A stretch of DNA of 64,000 bases, taken from positions 62,001 through 126,000 of the forward strand of contig JACRLX010000050.1 in NCBI GenBank assembly GCA_016235165.1. Direction: 5' to 3'. This stretch comes from Rhodocyclales bacterium (GTDB taxonomy: Bacteria > Pseudomonadota > Gammaproteobacteria > Burkholderiales > Rhodocyclaceae). Position 1 is the stretch's first letter. Every line of letters begins with the position of its first letter. Shown here in pieces: positions 1-6,999 of the stretch. Made by a program: the position numbers and the translations under genes. The notes below the pieces were generated by a model. It did not search any database and had not been told where the DNA came from. It worked only from the letters and a program-made list of their open reading frames with translations.

Positions 1-1487
1 TCTTCCAGGCGCCGTGCGAAATCGACGACGATGCGCCAGTCCGCCCGCGCCTCGCCCGGTGCCGGCACGGCGGCGCGCACGCGACTGATGCGGCGCTCGG
101 AATTGGTCACCGTGCCCTCCTTCTCGCCCCAGCCGGCGGCCGGCAGCAGCAGGTCGGCGAAGGCCGTCGTGTCGGTGTCGGCGCTGACTTCCTGCAGTAC
201 GACGAAGGGGCATTTGGCCAGCGCCTCATGCACGCGCTTGAGGTTGGGCAGCGACTGCGCCGGATTGGTGCTGGCGATCCACAGTGCCTTGATCTCGCCG
301 CGCTGCACGGCCTCGAACAGTTCGACGGCGGTGAGGCCGGGCGTGGCGGGCAGGTCGGCAACGCCCCACAGGCGTGCGATCTCGGCGCGATGCTCGGGAT
401 TGCTCAAATCGCGATGCGCGGAAAGCAGGGTGGCCAGCCCGCCGACCTCGCGCCCGCCCATGGCATTGGGCTGGCCGGTCAGCGAGAAGGGGCCGCAACC
501 GGGCTTGCCGATCTTGCCGGTGGCCAGGTGCAGGTGGATGACTGCGGCATTGTTGTCGGTGCCGTGAATGGACTGGTTGAGGCCCTGGCACCACAGCGAG
601 AGCGCGGCCGGCGCCTGGCCGAACCAGCGCGCAGCGGTGACGATGTCGTCTGCCTTCACTCCGCAGATGTCGGCCGCCATGGCCGGCGTGTAGTCGCGCA
701 CGATGGCCTTCAGCGCCTCGAAGCCCGCGGTGTGCTGGCGGATGTAATCGAGGTCGACCAGGTCTTCCCACAGCAGCACGTGCAGCATCGCGTTGTAAAG
801 CGCGACGTCGCTGCCGGGCAGGATGGCGAGGTGCAGGTCGGCGGCCTCGGCCGTGTCGGTGCGGCGCGGATCGACGACGATGAGTTTCATTTGCGGATTG
901 GCAGCGCGCGCGTCCTCGATGCGACGGAACAGCACCGGATGCGCCCAGGCGGTGTTGCTGCCGGCGATCAGCAGGCAGTCGGCATGGTCGACGTCCTCGT
1001 AGCAGCAGGGCGGCGAATCGGCGCCCAGCGTGGCCTTGTAGCCGGTCACCGCCGAGCTCATGCACAGGCGCGAATTGGTGTCGACGTTGTTGGTGCCGAT
1101 CAGGCCCCTGGCCAGCTTGTTGAAGACGTAGTAGTCCTCGGTCATGAGCTGGCCGCTGACGTAGAAGGCGACGCTGTCGGGGCCGTGCCCTGCGATGGCC
1201 TGGGCGAATTTGTCGGCGGCATGGTCGAGCGCCTCGTCCCAACTGACGCGGCGGCGCGCTTCGTCCTTCATTGTGCGCAGCAGCGGATGCGTGAGGCGCT
1301 GCGCCATGACTTGTGGCGTCATCGTCAAATGCAGCGTGCCGCCCTTGGTGCACAGGCGGCCGAAGTTCGCCGGATGTTCCGGATCGCCGCGCACGCCGGT
1401 GATCTGCGTCGCATCGTGTTCGATGATCACGCCGCAGCCGACACCGCAGTAGGGGCAGATTGATCGAGTTTCGCTCACGATGGACAT
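1..1487 (-). CDS. nasA: Assimilatory nitrate reductase catalytic subunit, 3' part beyond the window
   Basis: The N-terminal 495 residues of a molybdopterin bis-MGD oxidoreductase are visible; the rest (the family has about 900) lies outside. The start ATG is followed by MSIVSETRS and the CPYCGVGCG motif that binds a [4Fe-4S] cluster. The presumed Mo-ligand Cys lies in RLCMSSAVTGYKATLG, as in NapA/NasA enzymes. There is no Tat signal, so the enzyme should be cytoplasmic and reduce nitrate to nitrite for NirBD. It is on the same strand as nirBD but separated from it by a decayed toxin-antitoxin pair and gene remnants. A second, diverged NasA-type enzyme is at 4441-6645. No clear sigma-54 promoter was seen upstream. 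Confidence 0.9.
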   Translation of the reverse strand, partial: MSIVSETRSICPYCGVGCGVIIEHDATQITGVRGDPEHPANFGRLCTKGGTLHLTMTPQVMAQRLTHPLLRTMKDEARRRVSWDEALDHAADKFAQAIAGHGPDSVAFYVSGQLMTEDYYVFNKLARGLIGTNNVDTNSRLCMSSAVTGYKATLGADSPPCCYEDVDHADCLLIAGSNTAWAHPVLFRRIEDARAANPQMKLIVVDPRRTDTAEAADLHLAILPGSDVALYNAMLHVLLWEDLVDLDYIRQHTAGFEALKAIVRDYTPAMAADICGVKADDIVTAARWFGQAPAALSLWCQGLNQSIHGTDNNAAVIHLHLATGKIGKPGCGPFSLTGQPNAMGGREVGGLATLLSAHRDLSNPEHRAEIARLWGVADLPATPGLTAVELFEAVQRGEIKALWIASTNPAQSLPNLKRVHEALAKCPFVVLQEVSADTDTTAFADLLLPAAGWGEKEGTVTNSERRISRVRAAVPAPGEARADWRIVVDFARRLE

Positions 1488-1630
1488 CCGGTTTCGCAAC
1501 GAGCTGCGGCGGAACCCCCCGCCTGGCGGGGGGAGGAAAGGGGGGTGCCCATTCCTGCCGCGCGCGGCCCGCGCGATTCATGCGGGCCGCAGCCGACGCC
1601 GCAGTAGGGACAGGTGGAGCGCGTTTCCAT
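1475..1630 (-). pseudogene. Duplicated NasA N-terminus, orphan 51-codon ORF
   Basis: An ORF starting METRSTCPYCGVGCG repeats the start of the adjacent nasA (MSIVSETRSICPYCGVGCG) but diverges right after the Cys motif into GC-rich sequence. It stops at a TGA overlapping the nasA start. The two copies share the FeS motif but use different codons, so this is not a very recent tandem duplication. It could be the remnant of a second nasA-like gene or of an older start of the same gene. Confidence 0.65.
1515..1533. repeat. GC-rich perfect inverted repeat
   Basis: CCCCCCGCC and GGCGGGGGG flank a single T, a perfect 9-bp inverted repeat between the duplicated NasA start and nasA itself. It could fold as a REP-like hairpin in DNA or in the nasA leader. 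It has no T-run and so is not a standard terminator. Confidence 0.6.
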
Positions 1631-1689
1631 GAAAGTCAGAGCTGGTGACACGGCGCGATGCGCGTCGAGCGGATGAACGGCACGCAGGA

Positions 1690-1877
1690 AGCCGCTTGCC
1701 GTCTATCTTAGCAGCGAAGGCGATTCCAGCCCGGCGCCCGAAGACGCTGCCCTTGGCGTCGTATGCGTAGCGTGTGACTCTTCCGGCGGGGTCGGTGTGG
1801 GTGACGGCCCGGCGCATGAGGAAGCTGAGCGGCAAGCGGCGCTTGCCTTGCCATTGGCCACCCAATGCGTACAGCAT
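1690..1877 (-). pseudogene. RHS/YD-repeat fragment
   Basis: On the minus strand the open frame around 1741-1800 reads HTDPAGRVTRYAYDAKG, a characteristic RHS/YD repeat unit. It is preceded by a plausible start at 1877 and runs into unrelated sequence. RHS proteins are normally over 1000 residues, so this is a fragment left by recombination or insertion. No other RHS sequence is in the window. Confidence 0.55.
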
Positions 1878-1975
1878 AACCTGGACGATAGCCGAGGCGC
1901 CCGCACGGTGCTAGACTTTTAGAATTGTAGTGGCGGCCACAAACGCGCTAGCCATTGATCAATGGAGCCAAAACG

Positions 1976-2176
1976 ATGAATGCGACCGAACAGGTTTTGA
2001 TCGAGAAGATCAGGCAGTTGCCGCCGCAACGGTTGGCGGAGGTCGAGTACTTCGTCGACTTCCTGCGCACGCGGGAGAATGGACAGCGTCTCGTGCAATC
2101 AGCCGCCCGCGCCAGCGAAGCCAGCTTCGGGGAGGTGTGGAACAACGACGATGACGCGGCCTACGACCGGCTGTGA
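1976..2176 (+). CDS. Antitoxin-like protein upstream of a PemK/MazF-type toxin
   Basis: A 66-residue acidic protein starting MNATEQVLIEK, with the helical pattern LPPQRLAEVEYFVDFLRTRE seen in small DUF2281-like antitoxins. The start at 1976 is chosen because GGAG lies about 9 nt upstream. The stop is 2 nt before the start of the toxin reading frame at 2179, typical of a toxin-antitoxin operon. The C-terminal region (EVWNNDDDAAYDRL) is acidic and probably the toxin-binding tail. The gene appears intact although its partner is interrupted. Confidence 0.7.
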   Translation: MNATEQVLIEKIRQLPPQRLAEVEYFVDFLRTRENGQRLVQSAARASEASFGEVWNNDDDAAYDRL

Positions 2177-2178
2177 CG

Positions 2179-2514
2179 ATGGCCCATTCCTTCGGCGACG
2201 TGGTGTAGGTGCCGTTTCCGTTTACCGACCAGTCGGGTGCGAAGAAACGTCCGGCGGTTGTCGTGTCCAGCAGCGGCTACCAAGCCGGCCGGCGCGACGT
2301 GATCATCATGGCGATCACCAGCCAGGTGCGTCAGCCGTTCGGCTTCGGCGAGGCGCTTATCAACGACTGGCAGGCCGCGGGACTCATCAAGCCGTCGGTG
2401 CTGAAGCCCGTCCTGGCGACCATCGAGCAGGGGCTCGTCGTGCGCGCCATGGGTACGCTCTCGGCCGCCGACCTGCGCGCCCTGCGAGACACCATCGCCC
2501 AAGTTATCGGCTGA
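2179..2514 (+). pseudogene. PemK/MazF-type endoribonuclease toxin with an in-frame amber codon
   Basis: The frame starts MAHSFGDVV, meets TAG at 2206-2208, then continues without a break as VPFPFTDQSGAKKRPAVVVSS to 2514. In PemK/MazF toxins the GDVV-x-VPFPFTDQ segment is the first beta strand and is uninterrupted, so the TAG looks like a nonsense mutation at codon 10. The remaining 101 codons are well conserved, which suggests recent inactivation. Restart at the GTG at 2209 would lose the N-terminal strand and has no ribosome-binding site. Suppression or sequencing error are the alternatives. Confidence 0.75.
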
Positions 2515-2557
2515 CGCCAAGCAAAGATGGGCCGCAGGTGCGGCCCTGCTCGGTTCA

Positions 2558-2596
2558 GCAGCTACCGCGCGAGGGGCAGTAGCTGCGGTTTTTTTT
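2558..2596 (+). terminator. Intrinsic terminator after the toxin gene
   Basis: GCAGCTAC (2558-2565) pairs with GTAGCTGC (2579-2586), followed by GG and eight T residues at 2589-2596. It would end plus-strand transcription of the toxin-antitoxin pair before the converging minus-strand operon. Confidence 0.8.
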
Positions 2597-2663
2597 GCTT
2601 CTCTCTACAGTTTGTCACCGTGCCGTCATCCGCAGCGGCGAGGAGAGCGTCGGAGAACGCCGC

Positions 2664-4430
2664 TCAATGCGTATCGGGGATCACGCCGAGCTGCGGCATC
2701 TCGGCCAGGCCGGTCTCGCGGGCATGCTCGACGAAGCCCTTGTTGCGCCAGAAGAAGGCGCCGGGCATGGTGGTGGGAATCACCAGCACGTAGAACAGGG
2801 CGCGGCCGAGGATGGCGGCAACCACGGCGACCGGCGCCAGCGGCAGTAACAGCGCCGCACCGGCGCCCAGCGCGATGCCCAGCGCCAGCAGCAGCGCCAG
2901 GCCCAGCAGGCCGTTGCGCACGAGGTAGGGATAGCCATAAGTCGTCGTCTGCTCGTAGAACGAAGCCGCGCCTTCGCTCTGCGCCGGCCTGAGGGCGCGG
3001 GCGTGGGCGGCCAGGCCGATGCCTTCGAGGGCGAAGCCCGCCGCCATGAGCGCCCCCAGCGTCGCCGCCAGGTCGGCCGTCATCGACCCGGCAACGAGGG
3101 CCAGCAGGCCCAGCAGCAGGCCGCCCAGTGCCAGGCCGGTGCCGGCGAAGGACGACGCCGTCTGCCAGTGGTCCCAGAAGGGCCGCGCCTTGATGCGGTA
3201 GAGCCGGTACATGTAGTAGCCGCCGAAAGTCAGCCCCAGCAGCGCGCCGGCCACAGTGGCGGGCTTGAGCAGGCCCGCCAGCGGGAAGCCGGGGAACAGG
3301 GTGAAGAAGCCGTAGCCGGCCAGGCCGCCGAAAAACAGCGAGACGCCGGCGATTTCCCGGCTCACCGGCGACAGCCGCCAGTTGTTGAAACCGCGGTAGA
3401 AGCGCAGCGGCTTGCCCAGGTGCAGGTTGAGGCGCAGCAGGCCGAAGGCCATCAATGCCAGCAGCACCAGCAACACCGGCGGGGTGTTCAGGCTGGCCAG
3501 GGCCGGCAGCAGCAGCATCGCGAAGGCGCCCATGACGGCCTGCACCGACAGCGTGAAGGCGATGTGGGCGTTCTCGTGCGAGCCCAGCAACTTCTTCAGG
3601 TTCCACTGCCGCGCGAAGCCGTGCTTGGGATCGAGCACCGGCGCGAACGTGCCGCTCGCGTCATCCTTGTGATACTTGAGCGGCGTGCTGTCCAGCCGCC
3701 GCATCTCGCGCTGGGTGACGCGGGTCTGCTGGAAGCGGATGTTGGGGTGGGTGATGTCGGTGCGCGGAAAGCCGGGAATCTCGGTCTTGGCCTGGCTGCG
3801 TCCCTCGGGGATGTTTTCGATGACGCCGAAATCCAGCGCCTTGCCCAGGCAGGCCGCGGCGCAGGCCGGCTTCAAGCCGACTTCCAGGCGGTCGACGCAC
3901 ATATTGCATTTGGATACCTGGCCCTTGACCGGGTCGAGCTGGGGCGCGTTGTAGGGGCAGACCCAGGTGCAGTAGCCGCAGCCGAAGCAGATCTCCGGGT
4001 CTTGCAGGACGGCGCCATATTCGGCGAACTTGGTATAGGCCCGCGTCGGGCAGCCCTTGAGGCAGACCGGGTTGTCGCAGTGGTTGCAGGCCATCGAGAT
4101 GTTGAGGCGCTGGGTGTTGGGGTAGCTGCCGCCCTCGACGAAACCGACCGAACGGAAGGCCAGGTGCGGCGGCAGGTCGTTCTTTTCCGAACAGGCCGAT
4201 TCGCAGGCATGGCAGGCGATGCAGTTGTCGGCGTTGAAGAAGAAGCCGTGCTGCTTGTAGCGGTTGGGATTGGCACCTATGCCGTCATCATTATTGATGT
4301 TGAGGCTTCGCTCGCGCAGCGGGTTGCCCTCCGGCACGGTCTCGATCGACAGGCCGTAACGGTTGTGGCTGTGGCACGCGGGATCTTTCAGGCGCGCGTA
4401 ATCGGGTTCGTTGGGACGGATGGGAAACAT
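2664..4430 (-). CDS. Fused four-cluster FeS protein and DmsC-type membrane anchor
   Basis: A 588-residue protein. Residues 65 to about 215 carry four ferredoxin-type Cys clusters (for example CIACHACESAC, CNHCDNPVCLKGCP, CFGCGYCTWVCP, CNMCVDRLE) as in DmsB. From about residue 285 to the end there are about eight hydrophobic segments resembling the quinol-oxidising anchor DmsC. It lies 10 bp after the molybdoreductase gene at 4441-6645 and is probably its electron-transfer partner, linking a cytoplasmic NasA-type catalytic subunit to the quinone pool. In E. coli DmsB and DmsC are separate proteins. The start ATG follows a GAGGT-like site. Confidence 0.85.
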   Translation of the reverse strand: MFPIRPNEPDYARLKDPACHSHNRYGLSIETVPEGNPLRERSLNINNDDGIGANPNRYKQHGFFFNADNCIACHACESACSEKNDLPPHLAFRSVGFVEGGSYPNTQRLNISMACNHCDNPVCLKGCPTRAYTKFAEYGAVLQDPEICFGCGYCTWVCPYNAPQLDPVKGQVSKCNMCVDRLEVGLKPACAAACLGKALDFGVIENIPEGRSQAKTEIPGFPRTDITHPNIRFQQTRVTQREMRRLDSTPLKYHKDDASGTFAPVLDPKHGFARQWNLKKLLGSHENAHIAFTLSVQAVMGAFAMLLLPALASLNTPPVLLVLLALMAFGLLRLNLHLGKPLRFYRGFNNWRLSPVSREIAGVSLFFGGLAGYGFFTLFPGFPLAGLLKPATVAGALLGLTFGGYYMYRLYRIKARPFWDHWQTASSFAGTGLALGGLLLGLLALVAGSMTADLAATLGALMAAGFALEGIGLAAHARALRPAQSEGAASFYEQTTTYGYPYLVRNGLLGLALLLALGIALGAGAALLLPLAPVAVVAAILGRALFYVLVIPTTMPGAFFWRNKGFVEHARETGLAEMPQLGVIPDTH

Positions 4431-4440
4431 GGGGACCTCG

Positions 4441-6645
4441 TCAGAACTTGCGCATTTCCATGGACAGCCTGGCCGCCGCCCGCTGGTCGGCGATTGTTTC
4501 GATGCGGATGGCAGACTGCTTGTAGGCCGGCTGGCGCGAATGCGGGTCGAGCAGGCCGAGGGTCAGGCGATTGGCGCAGTCGTGAAAGTGGAAGGGCAGG
4601 AAGACCATGTTCTTCGGCACGCGCTGGGTCGGTTGCGCCATGGCCACCGCGTCGCCGCGCCGCGACACCATGCGCACATAGTCGCCGCGCCCGATGCCGA
4701 GTTCGGCCGCCAGGTCGGGGTTGATCTCGATGAAGGGGATCGGGCTGAACTTGTTGTTGTTGCCGATCTTGCCGGTCTTGGTGCGGCCATGCCAATGCTC
4801 GATCAGGCGGCCGGTATTGAGCCAGATCGGAAACTTCTCGTCCGGCACCTCGTTGTTGTCGATGAAGGGCAAGGGAATCAGCTTGGCACGGCCGTCGGCG
4901 TAGCTGAAGATGCCGTCCTGCGTATAGAGGCGCTTGCCGCCCCTGGGCGGGGCCTCGCCGCGCTCCGCCTGGGCGGCGGTGTAGGGCCACTGGACGCCGC
5001 GGTTCTGTTCCAGCAGTTCGTGGTTCATGCCGGAAATGTCGGCCAGGCGGCCTTTGGAGAGGCGGCCCATCTCCAGGAAGACCTCGCCGGCCGTCTCGGG
5101 GAAGCTCACCTTGCCATCACGGTTGAAGCGCTCGGCCACCCGGTTGAAGATCCACAGGTCGGGCTTGGCCTCGCCGGGGGGCGTCGTGACGGGTTTGACT
5201 CTATTGATGCGGCGCTCGGTATTGGTCATCACGCCGTCCTTCTCGGCCCAGGTGCCGGCCGGCAGATAGACATGCGCGTATTGCGCGCTCTCGGTGTCCT
5301 GGTAGCAGTCCTGGACGCAGCAGAATTCGAGCTGCTCCATCGCGCGACGAATGCGCGCGGTGTTGGGCAGGGACGACATCGGGTTGGTGGCGATCAGCCA
5401 CAGGCCCTTGATCTGCCCGGCCTCCATGGCCTGGTAGATATCGGTCTGGGTCATGCCGCGCTTTTGCGGGAAGATCTCCGGATCGACGTTCCAGGCCTTG
5501 GCGATTTCGGCGCGGTGCTCCGGCACTTCCAGGTAGCGGTAGTTGGGCAGGCCGGAGCAGGACGACCATTCGCGCGTGCCCATGGCGTTGCACTGGCCGG
5601 TGATCGACAGCGAGGTGCCGCCCGGCTTGCCGATGTTGCCGGTGATCAGCGCCAGGTTGTTGATGCCGACCACGCCGTCGGAACCGTGCGTGGACTGGTT
5701 GATGCCCATGGTCCAGATCTGCATCGCGGCGCCGGCCTTGGCGAAGACGCGGGCGACGACGCGGATGCTGTCCTCGTCGATGCCGCAGATCTTCGACGCG
5801 GTGACCGGATCGTATTTTTCGACTTCAGCGCGCAAGGCCTCGATGCCGTTGGTATTGGCGTCGATGTAGCGCTGGTCGTGCAGGTTCTCCTTGAAGATCA
5901 CGTGCATCAGCGCATTCATCAGCACCACGTCGGTGCCCGGCGTGATCGCCAGGTGGATGCTGGCGTTCTGCGCCAGCATGGTGACGCGCGGGTCGACCAC
6001 GATCAGCGGGAAGCCGCGCTTTTCCTGTGCCTCCTTCATGCGCCAGTAGATGATCGGGTGCTGCTCGGGCAGGTTGGAGCCCCAGGCGATCAGGCAATCG
6101 GTGTGTTCGAAATCCTCGTAGCAACCGGGCGGGCCGTCGGAACCGAAGGAGCGCTTGTAACCCGACACGGCAGAGGCCATGCACAACGTTGTGTTGCCGT
6201 CGTAGTTGTTGCTGCCGATCAGGCCGCGGGTGAGCTTGCCCAGGGTGTAGAACTCCTCGGTCAGCATCTGGCCGGTGGAGATGATGGCGAAGGAATCGGG
6301 GCCGTGTTTCGCCTGGATGCGCCGGATCTCGTCGTGCAGGCGGTCCAAGGCGTTGTCCCAGTTCGCCGGCTGCCACGCCTCATGCCAGCGCTCGCGTATC
6401 AGCGGCTGCATGCCGCGCCCGGCGGAGGTGAACAACTCGTGCTCGAAGATGCCCTTGAGGCAGAGCTTGCCGCGATTCACGTCGGCATCGGCGACGCCGC
6501 GCGAGGTCACCGGTTTGCCCTCGGCGTCGAGGCCGACCTCGATGGAACAGCCGGTCGAGCAGTAGCCGCAGGTGGCGTACTTCCACGCCACGACGCCCTT
6601 GTCGACCAGCTGGATGGGATTCTTCTTGCGACGACCGAATAGCAT
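4441..6645 (-). CDS. NasA/NapA-type molybdopterin oxidoreductase, catalytic subunit
   Basis: A 734-residue bis-MGD enzyme. The N-terminal [4Fe-4S] ligands are C26, C29, C33 and C62, and C155 in TTLCMASAVSGYKRSFG is the expected Mo ligand. The C-terminal molybdopterin-dinucleotide binding domain contains NTGRLIEHWHGRTKTGK. It lacks a Tat signal and is therefore cytoplasmic. It is shorter than the usual 900-residue NasA because the C-terminal BFD-like [2Fe-2S] domain is absent, which fits electron delivery by the fused FeS/anchor protein downstream instead. It sits 27 bp after nirD in the nirB operon, so nitrate is the likely substrate, but this is inferred from context. Confidence 0.88.
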   Translation of the reverse strand: MLFGRRKKNPIQLVDKGVVAWKYATCGYCSTGCSIEVGLDAEGKPVTSRGVADADVNRGKLCLKGIFEHELFTSAGRGMQPLIRERWHEAWQPANWDNALDRLHDEIRRIQAKHGPDSFAIISTGQMLTEEFYTLGKLTRGLIGSNNYDGNTTLCMASAVSGYKRSFGSDGPPGCYEDFEHTDCLIAWGSNLPEQHPIIYWRMKEAQEKRGFPLIVVDPRVTMLAQNASIHLAITPGTDVVLMNALMHVIFKENLHDQRYIDANTNGIEALRAEVEKYDPVTASKICGIDEDSIRVVARVFAKAGAAMQIWTMGINQSTHGSDGVVGINNLALITGNIGKPGGTSLSITGQCNAMGTREWSSCSGLPNYRYLEVPEHRAEIAKAWNVDPEIFPQKRGMTQTDIYQAMEAGQIKGLWLIATNPMSSLPNTARIRRAMEQLEFCCVQDCYQDTESAQYAHVYLPAGTWAEKDGVMTNTERRINRVKPVTTPPGEAKPDLWIFNRVAERFNRDGKVSFPETAGEVFLEMGRLSKGRLADISGMNHELLEQNRGVQWPYTAAQAERGEAPPRGGKRLYTQDGIFSYADGRAKLIPLPFIDNNEVPDEKFPIWLNTGRLIEHWHGRTKTGKIGNNNKFSPIPFIEINPDLAAELGIGRGDYVRMVSRRGDAVAMAQPTQRVPKNMVFLPFHFHDCANRLTLGLLDPHSRQPAYKQSAIRIETIADQRAAARLSMEMRKF

Positions 6646-6672
6646 GGGGCTTCCTTTTCAGGGTCAGGCAGG

Positions 6673-6999
6673 TCAGGCGGGATCGGCGGACGGCAGGGAC
6701 AGCAGCACCATGCCGTCTTCGACCCTGGCCTCGAAGCGCCGTGCGCAGCCCTTGTCCGGCGCCACGGCGACGCCGTCCTTGAGGCCGATCTTGTAGCCAT
6801 GCAGCGGGCAGGTCACGGTGTCGCCGTGCACGATGCCCTGCGACAGCGGACCGCCCTTGTGCGGGCATTTGTCGCGCAGGCCGAACACGGCATCGTCGGC
6901 GGTGCGGAAGATGGCGATGTCGCCCTGGCTCGACGCCACCACGCGGCTGCCCAGCGGCGCGATCTCGTCGAGGGCGCAGACCTTGATCCAGTGGCTCAT
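6673..6999 (-). CDS. nirD: Nitrite reductase (NAD(P)H) small subunit
   Basis: A 108-residue Rieske-fold protein. Unlike E. coli NirD it keeps both Rieske ligand pairs, CPHKGG and CPLHGYK, so it may carry a [2Fe-2S] cluster. The ATG at 6999 overlaps the nirB stop codon (ATGA), indicating translational coupling. It works with NirB in the cytoplasm to reduce nitrite to ammonium. Confidence 0.93.
   Translation of the reverse strand: MSHWIKVCALDEIAPLGSRVVASSQGDIAIFRTADDAVFGLRDKCPHKGGPLSQGIVHGDTVTCPLHGYKIGLKDGVAVAPDKGCARRFEARVEDGMVLLSLPSADPA

Noticed and set aside
4411..6642. 743-codon plus-strand open frame
   Set aside because: Antisense of the molybdoreductase gene, whose cluster and Mo-ligand motifs are intact.
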